Shown: positions 27,134 to 40,013 of the stretch, piece by piece | How positions within the stretch are numbered: position 1 is the stretch's first letter | How the letters are laid out: each line of letters begins with the position of its first letter | Source: Rostratula benghalensis | Lineage: Eukaryota; Chordata; Aves; Charadriiformes; Rostratulidae | Assembly (NCBI GenBank): GCA_013399305.1 | Contig: VXAI01000301.1 | Location: 510,132 to 574,131, forward strand | DNA: 64,000 nt | Direction: 5' to 3' | Program-made: the position numbers and the translations under genes | The notes under the pieces: generated by a model | Databases searched by the model: none | What the model saw: only the letters and a program-made list of their open reading frames with translations | Told to the model about the DNA's origin: nothing

Positions 27134-30100
27134 ACTTTAATAGAAAAATACTGGGTAGAGCAGGTATTGGAATGTGGTTCTTATATCCTTGAATCTAATT
27201 CGTGCACACCTGTTACTGAGAATAATACCTGCTATCCGAAATATCAGCAATGATGAGTTGTTACTGGTTATAGGTTGAATTTGCAAGATTAGACCCACTG
27301 CAAATTGAAGAAATGCACATCTAAGCAGCCCATGCTTCCAATTAACGGTTGTAGGTTATTCTTTAACAGAGCTTAGCACAGGACTGCATTCCATATACAC
27401 TTCAATGGCTAGACAGGTTTGATGGAAGGAGGGAATCAATAATTTAAGTTCTTTTAAAAATATGCATAAGTACATCACAGAGAATATAAAAACTTCAGGG
27501 GAAAGGTGATATTATTATTTAATGCCTTGTTGATGAGGTTTATTTTGGTAAGCTCTTGACAGCACAAGGTAACATATCATCTTTGCGTTGACACAAACAC
27601 TATCAAAATGTGAAAGGATGCATAGCAGAAAAAAGATCTGCATCTAAAGTAGATTTTTGAGAGAGCAAATTATTTTTTTCCTTCCCAATAACTTGTTGAT
27701 TTTTCTTTGTTAAAATGCTGCCAACACCTTTAAGCAAAATTAAAAAGCATGTGTTTGTTATTGTATGTCGTTCTTTTCATGTCTGTTTAAAATTCTCAAT
27801 TTCTTTCCACCTTCCATTCAATGCTGAAAAATACTTGTTGGTCTTTGTGACAGGGATAAATGTCTTTATACTTCCACTACTTTTGCAGTATAGCTGCTTT
27901 CATTACTCCTTGCACTATGTGCATTGTGCTATTCATTTTTACATTGGCGACCAAGGGTTTTTCCTATTTTTTCTCCTTCATGTCCTTTGTTTGGTTTGCA
28001 ATGAACGATTCAGAAAGCTCCAGAGGGCAGTGTTGTGCTGAAAGCTTCGGTTCTCTGAGCTCTGCTGGGATACCTTTAGGGCACCAAAAGACTGAATGTT
28101 ATTTACTCACATACAGACTTGCTTAAATGGCTTAAGACTTAATTCCACAATGGCTTTGGAAATACACATTTTATGACTGGGGTCCCTGCAACAAACAAAT
28201 TAACTGTGCTTGTGCACATAATATGATCTTCAAGGTTTTTCAAACGCTGAGTTAGATGGAATCAATTAAAAAAAAAAAAGCAAAAATTTTAATCATCTTA
28301 AACAATGCTTTGCTGGATTCACCAAGCGGGTTCAGTAGGTTGGAATATTAATTTCCCTGCTTCTGTCACATGGGGGAAATGGAGGAAAGAAATCATCCCC
28401 GTGAGGGCACAAGGCAATGCTGTTCCCCTTCTCCCGCAGGAGTTCTGCCGTTTTCAGTTCCAATTAAGGCCTCACCGGAACACACTGAGAGATGCTGCAG
28501 GGGAAGCATAAAATCACACACCTCATTCAAGTATGGCCTCCCACACCTTCCTCTGCCCTGTCCTGCCCTTGCTGGGGTGTCCACCAGAACTGTTGGCTGG
28601 CCTGGAAAAAAATCACCAGGTCAAATTGCCACTGAACTCCATACTCCTTGAAAACTTCTGGCTGCATTTATTTCATGTTTTAAGCACATTTCACATTTCC
28701 CCCCAAACCAGAGACACCTTGGCTGTGTCTAAACTGGTCTCCCAATGCACGGAATGGCTACTGATGCATGGTTACATCCCAGCAGCCTTTCAAACCACCG
28801 TACTCTCCCACCCAGAACCACACGCAAACCTGCCCATGCATTTCTTCTGCTCCTTGCCCCAAGACCCCTATGTCTCTTGCAGTCCATCCACACCATCTCT
28901 GCTCCAGAAGCATTCACACTGCCTCTGACACTATAATTTCTGTCATCTGTACCTCCTCTTTCACACTGAAATCTGCATCCACATCCTTCCTACCACTGCA
29001 GTTCCTCTCTTTGCCCACCCTGCCAGTGCTCATGGTTTATTCTTTCCTTGCTGCTCAGTGCACTGTTTGGGTTAGAGGCATGAGCACTGACAACAAAGGC
29101 ATGAGTATCCTGACTAACTGACCAGTTGGCTAAGGGTGCCCATGCCACCATGACTCCACACTTGCTCCCCCCCTCAAACTGCAGAAATCACCTTGTGAGC
29201 TGTGTGTGGCTTACAGCCACAGCCATAGCTTGAACTGTTTGACTGCAAGCCTGTGTCCATGAGGAGGCTTTCAAGAGCTGGAACGCCACCTCTTTTAAAC
29301 ATGCTCTGTAAGCAGTAGCAACAGGACAAGCATAATCATAGCGTGGCTTGAACCCACCAGAGGTATCCCAGTATACCAGTCTGTCTGAATTCTTTGCTAA
29401 ATTATATGTGTAGGAAGGTACTGTGTGACGGTCACAGTGAGCTGAAGCAAGGACTTATGATGGACAGGACAAGGGACATGGAGCATTGTGTACTTTAGGT
29501 TGCTCTTGAGCCTCCATACCACTGAACAATAAAGATAGACTAAAGACCAAATGCCACAAATGTGTATAGATTTAAGCATTTCTGACAGGATAAACCTAAA
29601 TTTTCACCTGGGAATGAACTCTGTGCTCCTACAGTGAGACACTTGGAAGCAAGCATGGGGGCATCAAATGGAGCTAGCTCAGGGCATGAATTTGTATTTG
29701 CTGAATTTTTGTTGAATAAGGACAAATATAGTTGAGTTCTGCAGTTGTCACCCTCCAAGAACACAATGGCTCAAGGCTGTAGCAACTACAAAAGGAAAAA
29801 AGAAAAAAAAGATTGAGTGGGGCAGTACTTGTGTAGAGGAAGTGGTGACAGGACAAGTGCCATATAAATACCTAATACCTACATTTCCACTAGCAAAACA
29901 TTATGACTGCATTTACATTCTTCACGTTAGCGTTGACAGAAGTTTCTGCTCTATGAAACTACAAAATTTTGTGTGGATTTTGAGGATTTACCAGAAGGCA
30001 GAGTCATTTGTACCCACACTGGTGACATGGGTATCCCATGGGTATTCACAAGAGCCTCACTTGCAGGAACAGCTATTGACCGGCTGTTCAGAAATGCCCA

Positions 30101-32027
30101 CAAGTGAAGCAGGTTTTCCACATGCTCATGAGTCTGTGAGAAATCTATCACTCTCTAAACTGCTCATACAGCAGAGGGAAGCTTTGCTATTAGCTCTCTT
30201 GATAAACATAGCCCCAGATTCGTGACTTGAAGACAGTGATGTGCTCCATGCCGAGAAAAGGGAGTGGTAAAGAGAATGTTGCCATCTGCTTGTGTAGAAA
30301 TTTAAATTCATGCACCAGGTCTCCTGCACAGATAAAGAAGAATGACTCTTCCCTTTTTGTTACATTCAGTCTTGAGGCAGTGTTCTCACAGGGAGACCTG
30401 AGGAAAGACTGAAAGGGTGTTCACCATCAAGCCTCAGGCTCTGATTTAGGTGCCTACATTGAAAACCTCCAGAATTCCAAGAACCTGTCTCCAAGCCTAT
30501 CAATCAAACTGTCAATCTGTTTGCTGAAGCTCCATTAGCAGTCAAGGGAACCTTGGTTGCTCATACAGACCCCCAAAGGACACACACTGCCTCCACAGTG
30601 CTACTATTCCCATAAGGTCACCTGGGTTTTGCAGAACCCATTTGGGTTCTAACATTGTATCGGTACCATTGGGTTTCAAATATTAAGGTGTTAAAATAAT
30701 ATTGCTAAAATTCATGCAATTGATGATAGCATTGCTGCCTGACAGAACTAAAGATTAAAAAAAAAAACAAAAAAAAAACAAAAACAGGTATCAATACTTG
30801 GTTTTATTTATAATATTTTGTGGTAACCCAGATATGGAATTGCCCAGACAACTGTGACTTAATCATGTGTAACTGCCAGCTTGCATTTTTGCAGGCACAT
30901 CTACCCCGACAAAGGCTTTTAATATTTAAAATCATGCAGATTATCTATTCAGCCCTCAGAAAACTCATTGTGATGAATTTAGTATCTCAGTTTCAGACAC
31001 TTCAACTGATGACACCTTTCTTCAGGCTACAGAGAGACTTTATTAATTTTACTAAAAATCCTGTGCAAACATTTTAAAAATATTATTTAGTACTCAGTAA
31101 AATATTTTTTGAGTATGTTACCATCTATCAATGTTGTCACGAGTCTCTAGATCTCAGAAGTGTTTTTTTACTCTCCTTCTAAAATGCATTCTTATTCTAA
31201 GAGCCTCTGCTTATGCAAATTTATCAGTCATGTCTACTCAGAAATGCTTATATCATAACTGAGGTCAGGAATTCAGCTGTATTTAAATTATATGCCAGAT
31301 GGATGGGCAATGCATACATTTCAGTTCTTTGACAACTTAATGAATATATCTCTTGGCAAGATGAGGTTATCTGAACATCCCAAATCATCTGTCACTGTTG
31401 TCTCCAAACTTTTGGGCTGCAGCCTACTGTCAGAAATGAAAGCTGACCACCACAGTGTCTCATGAACCTTTAACTGAAAAAACTCTAACAATTATTTGCT
31501 TGCCTAAGGCAGCTGTGGGCATCTTATCATGGCTTTGTCAATTACAGGGGGCAAATCCTGATTTATAATGAGTTTCAGAAATCTAGAAACATTACATAAT
31601 TAAGTCTCCCATCCTTCAAGTGAGTTATATTATTAGTCATTTTATTCATAGGGCAAATTATGCAAAAAAAATGTTTGCAACTCACATTTTCAAGCTGACC
31701 ACTAATCTTGTTACCTTATTTTTGGAAGACTATCTGGAAACACTCTTGGCCCTAAAGAGTGATCAGGAAACAGAACTTTTCTTCACAGAGTATTTTTCAG
31801 AAAAGTCTGAGAAGTAGAAGTTGAAATTTCCTGCAGAAGATTTGCCATAACAAATTAAATACAGCATTTTTTACCAGTTTCACCACCTATGCACCCACCA
31901 CATTAACATAATCTATATTTATGGGTGCTGCATTCCCTTGGAAATTTATTCTCTAGAGTTGTAAACTGGGAACCCAAAAAGTCCTTGAATTGTTTAAATG
32001 AGTGGATAGCTGAAAAGTTGGCCTATA

Positions 32028-32110
32028 CGAATGACCCAAGGTCACCCACGCAATGATGTTAGTGGCAAAGCTGCAATGAGAGCAGCTACTGCCTTTCATC
32101 CTAATGATCA
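32028..32110 (-). mobile_element. MIR-like SINE core remnant (antisense)
   Basis: GACCCAAGGTCACCCACGCAA followed by GTTAGTGGCAAAGCTG resembles the reverse complement of the MIR core. It is diverged and the ends are unclear. Confidence 0.45.
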
Positions 32111-32974
32111 CTTCACCAGACCAAGATACCACCATTATGGAGGATAATGATAATAAACCACTGCAGTGCTCTCAAATTGCACAGAATCTGCTCTTTCACT
32201 GTTCTGAAAAAGCTATCATTCAGTCTGAAAGTTATCAAAATTGCTGGGCCAACTTACTCTAAATACATAGTGTCACTTAGGAAGAACATGTAGCTTTTCT
32301 TAGTAGAGTAACATTACAAAAAGGGCAAGAAAAAGAATATGGAAGTAGAACAGAAAATCCTGTTAAAATGTTAAAAAGGAATGAATGGTAAATAATGGAT
32401 ACTATTCAGTCTTTCTTCAAGCTCCTACTGAACTCATATGCAATACTGGCTGCAAGACACTGAGAACCACAGTTGCCCAGACCTCACTAATGTTGGAATC
32501 CCTTGGCATTGCTCCCTTTTGTCATGGCTTAGCACAATGTCACCAAGAAGCAGAACCTTGACTAGATCACAGCAATCTATTCCTGTCTGAGCAACCCTCA
32601 CTGTTGGCTCTTGCCATCCTCCTGCAACACAGCTGCTCTTTGCTTCTTCGTCCCTCTCTTTCCCTGACTGATGTCATTACCCTTTCTTGTTATCATCGTC
32701 CTTTTTAGCTTTCCCAGAATCCTCCATTTCCTGGAATCTCAAATCCACATCTCCCCGCTTTGCTCGGAAGACATTTATCCAAATTTGGTCTTTCTGCCAG
32801 CCTTTGCTTGAGCTATCCTCACCTCCCACCACCTTTTCCAATTTCCAGTCCTATCCCTCAACCACTCCTTCGGTGGCTTCATCACCTTCTTCTGTCCTCT
32901 GACTCTTCCCATAACAATTCAGGTGTTATGCAGTCTCATCCTTCATTTGGAAAAAAACAAAAAAAAACCCAACC

Positions 32975-33010
<36 letters not shown>

Positions 33011-33026
33011 GGGGGGTTGGGGGGGG
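32975..33026 (+). repeat. Poly-A (28) joined to poly-G (14 + 8)
   Basis: A pure A run (32975-33002) passes directly into a G run (33003-33016), two T and another eight G (33019-33026). The G part could form a quadruplex, or the block could be an assembly or sequencing artefact. Frames reading Lys/Gly here are spurious. Confidence 0.9.
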
Positions 33027-33341
33027 AAAGAGCCAAGGAGGGGCGGGGGATTCCTGTATCCCACCTATTTTGGCAACTACTCTCCCATCCTATTCTACCT
33101 TTCCTTTTTAAGCTCACTGACTGCAATCACTACATAGAGTCAATCTCCTTGGCTTTCATCAACTGTTTTCACTGAACCACACTTTCAACATGACCCCTAA
33201 TGACCTCTTTCTACCTAATGCTGTGAATGAGTAGTTATTTTCTGTTCCTCCTTCAGCTTTGATGTGCCTTCATTCTGCTTTTCTTGGCCTATCATCTTTC
33301 CTTCTTTATCAAGAGGTTCCTATCTGCTCATGTTGACAGGC

Positions 33342-33367
33342 TATCACTGACAATTATCACTGACAAT
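33342..33367 (+). repeat. 13-base tandem duplication
   Basis: Two exact adjacent copies of TATCACTGACAAT. Confidence 0.9.
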
Positions 33368-36300
33368 TAGATTTTCAGGAAACAGCCTTTGTATTTTCTC
33401 CCAAGCTGCTCTTCTCTTCTGAGAATCCACCCCCTTGTTATTTTTCAATTCTTTTAAAACTTTTCAATCATCTCTCTCCCTCTAAAAAAAAAATAAATAA
33501 AAAAAAATATGCTGAGATCTCCTTGCATATTGTGCCTAGCAACATTGTCTCATAACTTCCTTGGAATTCCACTTGTCTGTACCCATCCTGTGTTATCTTT
33601 TAATTATTTGCTTTAGACAGAGGCTGCTTTTTCGCAGAACCTAATACAAAGGGGTACTTGTTTATAAAGAGGCTATTAGGCAACACGGTTATATAAATAC
33701 AAATTACAACAGGAGTTCAGATTTCATTGCTGTAAGCATGATATGAAGACCTTGAAATAAAGTAAACAGACCTAAAAAGCTTGAGAATGTGAATTCAGTC
33801 TTAAAAACTCATTTTTTAGACATGCTGAGCATACACGAGTGTAATGTATACATCCACTGCACGGCATACATCTGCTGTCTTTAGAAATTAAGGTTGATAT
33901 ATAGAACCTTGCCTTCACTGAAAGCACTAGGCATTTTATTTCTAATTTCAGTATGGTCAAGGCTTTCCACCTGAGTCTTATCATACATACTTCTTCAATA
34001 TTTGCAAAGAAGCAGTCGAGTACAATATATATAACAATAACATTTCATCGTTATATTCAGTGACTAGAAATTATCTTGGCAGCTTGGTTTCTAATTCTGT
34101 ATTAGGTTTGAATGCTAAGTCTGACAGTACGCAGGTACCAAAGCCAATGTTTAATGGATCACATACATGACTTAAGAATACATTGCCTGGTTGGGTTTTT
34201 TTTGTAGTAGCTAGTTTTACACAGTCTCTCCTGAACTTTAATTGAATAAATTATTTAGCAACTGGCACTTGTCCTTAGATGGCATAACTTAGATGTCAAT
34301 ACCACCCAAAGCATCCACATTTGCCAAACCTGTCTTGCATGAAATGGAATGAGGATATTTGCATAAGGAAAATGTCAAAGCAGGGAATTAACCCCTTCAG
34401 GGGGTTTGTATAGTCAACTATGGCAATAGTTGTTATTTTGTTAGCGTTTACTTAACTGATGCCAAAGCATTATAAAGTTCCCACTGACACTGTGTTTACC
34501 AGTTAGTCCTCCTGGTTGGGAGGGGGCAATGGGCCTTTAAATTAGTACGCTAAGAAGCAAATTCAATATGAAACTTGAATACCAAAGATACAAAACTGAA
34601 TTCTTTTCTCCAATAGAAAAGAATACTGCAAATCTCAGATTTTGTGAAAATGTGCTTTCTAGGAGAAGGTCATCTATAGAGAAGAGTCTCCACAAACACG
34701 TGTCTGTCTTTCTGGAGATTTACATTGGGAAGAGAGACCGAATGCTGACTGGGACAGAGCATGAGCCTGTTGTGTGTGTGTATATGCTAACTGCGCTGAA
34801 ATACAAGAATGTCTGAGAGATGTGGTAAAACTGTGAGGGGCTTCCACACCTATCTCCATCCTCATGAAATTCCTCATACCAACTTTGGGCTGAAGAGGAC
34901 TTGCTCAACCCATTCATTCCCTTTCTCATGCACTTCTTTCTTTATTAAGAAAAGAAACTACAGACAGAAGACACTGAATGAAAAACAAGTTTCAAAAATT
35001 TGATTGTGACCAAATAAATAAATGTCCCTCATCTTCCTTGTATCTGATTTTATATTCAGTTATCATACACTTAATGTGAAAATCTGTGCCCTCCACCAGG
35101 GCTTCAGCTGTACCTACTTGGTATCAACTACACTGCATTATTTTGGAGAGTTTGATAAAAGTATATATATATGTAAAAGTATATGTGTATATACTCCCTC
35201 CTGAAACCAATCAAAAGATTGGTTTTGCACAAAGACAATACCAGAGATTACATTTAAAGTCCTGCTACACCATGCTCTCACTGAGAAGTGGGCAAGTAAA
35301 AAACATAAACACTTATATAAATTATAAAGATCTTACAGTCTTTATTGAGACAAGTTTTCACAAAAGAGAGGGAAAATTTTCCTTGAGAAGGAATTGCAGG
35401 AATTGAGCCAAAGTTACAAGGATTACATATCCAATGCTGTGCTGCTTTCTCTTTTTCTGCTTTATGCTCATCTTGCTATAGCTATGACTAAATATGTTAA
35501 TCAAAATCCTATAGAACTGTACTCATTTGTGTGTGTGTTTACTTTCCATTTACATAATCATCTTACAAAAAGAGCATTTCTCCTTTGTGCTGGATGTCTT
35601 ACGATGTAATTTAAAGTTGCAGTTACTAAAATATCCTACTCTAGCAGTCCCACCACTATCAATTCTATTGCCCAGTCATTACCATAAATTATTATACAGG
35701 AGCTAAATATACATTTCCAGTCCTCATGATGTCCAAACAGTCCTGCAGTCAGAGAAATCAAATGTTCCCTGCAAGTGTGCCCTAATAATCTGCATTGAGT
35801 GTTTTGGATCAAATAGGAGAAATTTCCAAAGCTTAAGGGCCTTTACAGAGAATTCAGGAAACACATAATTGTAGAGTGCCTTAATTTCAAAAATAGGATT
35901 TTCTGTGTCTGTAACACAGGAAATGCTTATGGAAATGAGCAAGCACGTACACTGATATATATGTCCATAATCAGTGCAAAGATACAAATACATTTTACTA
36001 TTAAATATGTATTTTAAAGAATACACAAACTTTGTTAAGCATAAAATCAAACGCTTAACTGGTAATGGGTAGGATGTAATGGAGTAGCTGAGATGGCATG
36101 TGTTTTCCAAAAAAAATCCAAAATCAAGAATAAAACTGATCATCTCAGTCACTTCTGAGGGACCAACAGGGCAAGAAATACCACCCAGCTCACAAACAAA
36201 GGTTTACCTCTGGGCCTCTGCTTCTTCTGTTACTTCTTCTGTTTTGAGGAGACAAGCACGTATCACCTGTCTGTAGCCTATGAATGTTGTCTTGGCATTT

Positions 36301-39300
36301 CTTATCTCTGCTCACTGCTGAATTTTACTCTTTAGTCTTCAAGGCACAAACAACCAGAGTCCTACTTAAACTCAAGATGTAGTGGGTCACAGGTCCATGG
36401 TAGGCCAGTTCCACAGGAAGTGGTTTTGCTATAAGATTACAGTAGGATTGTAACTGGCTCATAAACAGGTGTGAAAACTTGGTTGTATCGTCTGACCTGC
36501 TGCCCAGGATAGTTATCAAGCATCTGTGCCACCTTCTTAAACCATCTCAAGGACCTGATATGCCAAGTTTATTATAGAGCAAAGCATTTATTTTTAGCAA
36601 TTTCTTCAATTGGCATAAGGTTGTTAGTGTGCCTGAGCTCAATGGCTATAGAATGAAAATAAAAGGGCTCTGGCAATGCTATAGTTAATGGTGGCATGAG
36701 AATGGTATCTAAACCACATATATACACTGGCAAAAAGTAAGCAAGCTGTTTGGTAGATTATAACCATGCACAAAATGCAATGCATACATGACAACCTTCC
36801 TCATTGCAAAGATAACCTTAACAGATATATATCTGGCTATTCTTTCTCTCCCCTCCAATATACTTATTTTTCAGAGTTTGCCTTTGCACTCCTAAAATTG
36901 AAAGTTTAACATTCCGTGGAAATAAGAGAAAGAATGAACTGGAAACGTGATTGGGATTTGGTTCTTTTTTCTTTTTCATCATAAGTGATTATTTGCATTC
37001 TTCAACCACATACTTTGTGTTTTATTTAAAGTATGTCTATAACAATGTCATGCATAGGTAGCATAATAATTGAAATCCAAATTTAATATTTGGGATTTTT
37101 AACTCAACATTACAGCAGAACTTGTCTTAGCCAACCAATAGAAAGGTGCAAAAGAATACACAACTTTAACTAGATGGCTCCTTAACAAAGGTGAAGTAGA
37201 CTTTTAATGAATTAGCAAAGGCATAATTTTGAAGAAAGGAATTTGGCTAATATTGTGAGTAGCTTTGTTGTAGCTAATGCAAAGTTTGTTGAAGATTATA
37301 TCAATGAATTCTGGCTTTATATCTCTTGTGCTTATTAAATACAAAGCATAGTACAAGAACTGTGATGTGAAGAATAAGTCTCTCACTGGGCTGCATCAGC
37401 CGACTAATGGTCTAAAGACATTGTTCTTTAAATGCATCAAGTACATAAAACCACTAAGTACTGAAAATGTCAATAATTGTTTCATTATCTAAATTTTATG
37501 AAACATGTGGATGACTGCAATTATTTTATTTCAAATGGCTGTAGATTGTTGTTACTTACTTCATTTTTAGACTATTAGAAAATCTAACTTATTTACTCCT
37601 TTGATCATCATATACTTATGTAATTACATGGTTCAGCCCAACAAAAACCCACAGAAACTTGTCACTATTTATAATGAGAAATCTTTAAAATTCACCCTTC
37701 TTTTCCCATGTTGGCTAGTTAACAGACTTTATCCATTTAAATGGACAGCTTCATCATATTTTTTTCTAAGTATAAAGCGTGAGCTATTTTCAGGCTCAAG
37801 GAAAGTCATGGTGTGTAATATCAACCACTTTGATTTGTTGCTGGCATATGCATTGCAAAATGTCATCTTGTCCTGTTGTTAATGGTCATGGCCAGAGTAT
37901 GCTTACAATCATTACTGATTTAGATTGCTGATTTATTCACACTCAAAATTATTTCAGCAAACAAAAGCAGAGAACACACATTGAGTTTTAGTTCTGAAAA
38001 ACAGTGTTTTGAGACTGAGCCTTCTCCTTTTTCTGAAAACTCGATCAGATTAGTGTGTGCACCTATACAGCTCTCAATGAATATAAAATAGAAGGAAGTT
38101 GCCTATGTGATATGCAGAATTGCACAGTCAACTCTCTTGTCCGTGGGTGTGTAACCCAGGTTGTAGATTAGCAATGCCATGTTAAAACAAAGCAGGAAAA
38201 AAAGAAAAACACCCACCCTTTTTCTTTGAATTTCTGATCTCACTTCTTAGTTCAACTCAACTTCATTCCTTGATATATGTAATAAACACAGGAAGTTCTT
38301 ACCTAATGTGCATATGCTTTGTATTACCCATGTTTTAGCTTTATGCAGGCTAGTCTACACCATTTCTGTTTTCAACAATTGAGAACTGACTGTGTAAATA
38401 TGAAAGAGCTCAGCAACCCACAGTTTTACTAAAAAACAATTGTTTTCCAAAATACCTCTGTAATTCACCTCAAAAATCATAAGAGTTCTCTTTTAAATTG
38501 TTTCTCAAACCCATGGGTAATAGCAGCTTTCTGCAATGCTGGACTCCTATTAACATAAGTAAGTAAAATGTTCACAAGCTTGAAAGGCAAAGCAAAGACA
38601 ATACAAGTGAACAAACTCAGTGCATCTAACAGGAGATAGGTACCATGGACTCCTCTGCTCCCAAGGCCTAGAGACTGACGGAAAGCCATTTCATAATAAA
38701 ATTTCGTAGTTGTACCAAAAACCTTGCATTAATTGGCTAACTGTATATTTTATTCATTTAGAGGGTCATTAGCACCTAATAAGCCTTAAAAAAAATCATA
38801 CGCTATTGGGCAATGCAGCAATAATAGTGGTTTCTTTATGAAGGAGTTGAGAGAGGGAAAGTTGTTTCCTGCTTACCCCCTCCCCATTCTCATTTTTCTC
38901 TGAATAACCTAGACAGCACCTACTTCACGACCAAAGCTAAAAGACATGAGATACCCAATGCACCAGCCACTGCAGGGATGGCTGAGACACTTCTTAAGGA
39001 GCAGGAGAAATATAAGACTCGGTATAGGAAACATTTAATCTTGAAGGAGGTCTGATGGAGAGGCTGCCAAAGGCCCAGTGGCGCAACAGGGGGCAGGAAA
39101 GTAATGGGGGCTGACAGCCTTTTCTCTAGGGAATCTGTTCTTGCGCTTTTTTTGCCACCAGGAAATTTAAAACTACTAACTACACATTACCCATAAGCAT
39201 TAAAGATCAATGCAGATATAAAATAGTGTGACATTCTTTGCTGTTCTGAAAGAGTAACGTACCAGCCCTGTACCCTAGCTTTGGCAATAACTTAACTCCA

Positions 39301-39484
39301 GTACTAAAATGAAAGCAAAAGGCTTATACTGTGACACAACAATGTACTGAACTGGAATACACCTTCTTGCTCCTTTGAATTTATACCCTAATACATTAGA
39401 TTTGATATGCTGACTAGGACCAAAATTACATCAATGAACAAAAACTGCAAGTTCTGCTTTAATTCATGTATACATATAATTCTT

Positions 39485-39720
39485 GTAGGAATCTCTCTAA
39501 ACTACTTGACATCCTGTGCCAGTGAGTTCCACTGAGTAATAACTTTGCATGAAAAGTTACTTCATATGTTGCCTTTTAATTTCACTGAACATCTCCTTGT
39601 TCTTGTAACACTGGAGCAAAAAAAAGGAAATACTTCTGTCACAAGACTTCTTACTGGAACAATTATATAAAAATCACTTAAAAAAAGTACAGCTCCTCTG
39701 TCAGGTAGTAATACAATTGC
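39485..39720 (-). mobile_element. Ancient CR1/L3-type LINE fragment (antisense)
   Basis: GTGCCAGTGAGTTCCACTGA is followed by GCATGAAAAGTTACTTC, CCTTTTAATTTCACTGA and CCTTGTTCTTGTAACA. They reproduce, in order, the landmarks of an old amniote CR1/L3 3' region in reverse complement. It is far more diverged than the other CR1 copies and has no tail. It could predate the bird lineage. Confidence 0.6.
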
Positions 39721-39940
39721 ATATTTTTCAGTTAGACAAAGGAATTATATTCATATCAAAAGAAAAACATTTAGCAAAATATTTGCTTTCAGACTTGTTT
39801 ACTGTTTATTATTTTAATTTACATCAGTTACTGCTTGCAAAACTTCCAGGGAAATATTTTAAATTTTTTTTTTCTTTTCCCACTGCATAGTAAATACAGC
39901 CTTCTTAGTATTTCAGCAGCATAGTACTATAGAAATGTTA

Positions 39941-40013
39941 GGGCCTGCTTCTGCTCCAAATGAAGTTAATGGGAAAACACCAACTGACTTTATTAGGAGT
40001 TAGGTCAGGCCCC
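39941..40013. repeat. Palindromic MITE-like remnant
   Basis: The left arm begins GGGCCTGCTTCTGCTCC and the right arm ends TAGGTCAGGCCCC. The two arms pair imperfectly (about 70 percent by eye) over about 35 bases around a short centre near 39977. Sequences of the type AATGGGA...CAGGCCCC are common as old short repeats in birds and reptiles. I cannot name the family. Confidence 0.5.

Larger units (their letters stand above)
27134..39484. other. Intergenic, no gene seen
   Basis: About 12 kb, mostly AT-rich, downstream of GPR85. A somewhat more GC- and pyrimidine-rich block lies near 28370-29170 and another near 32470-33180. Their open frames (131 codons at 28533-28928, 125 at 32760-33137) are not recognisable and the second runs through the poly-A/G tract. 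Confidence 0.6.

Noticed and set aside
34389..34407. Short inverted repeat AACCCC...GGGGTT
   Set aside because: The arms are only about six bases and this can occur by chance in a window of this size.
35724..36152. 142-codon minus-strand frame
   Set aside because: The product is not recognisable and lies in AT-rich sequence without splice or promoter context. This length can arise by chance in 64 kb.
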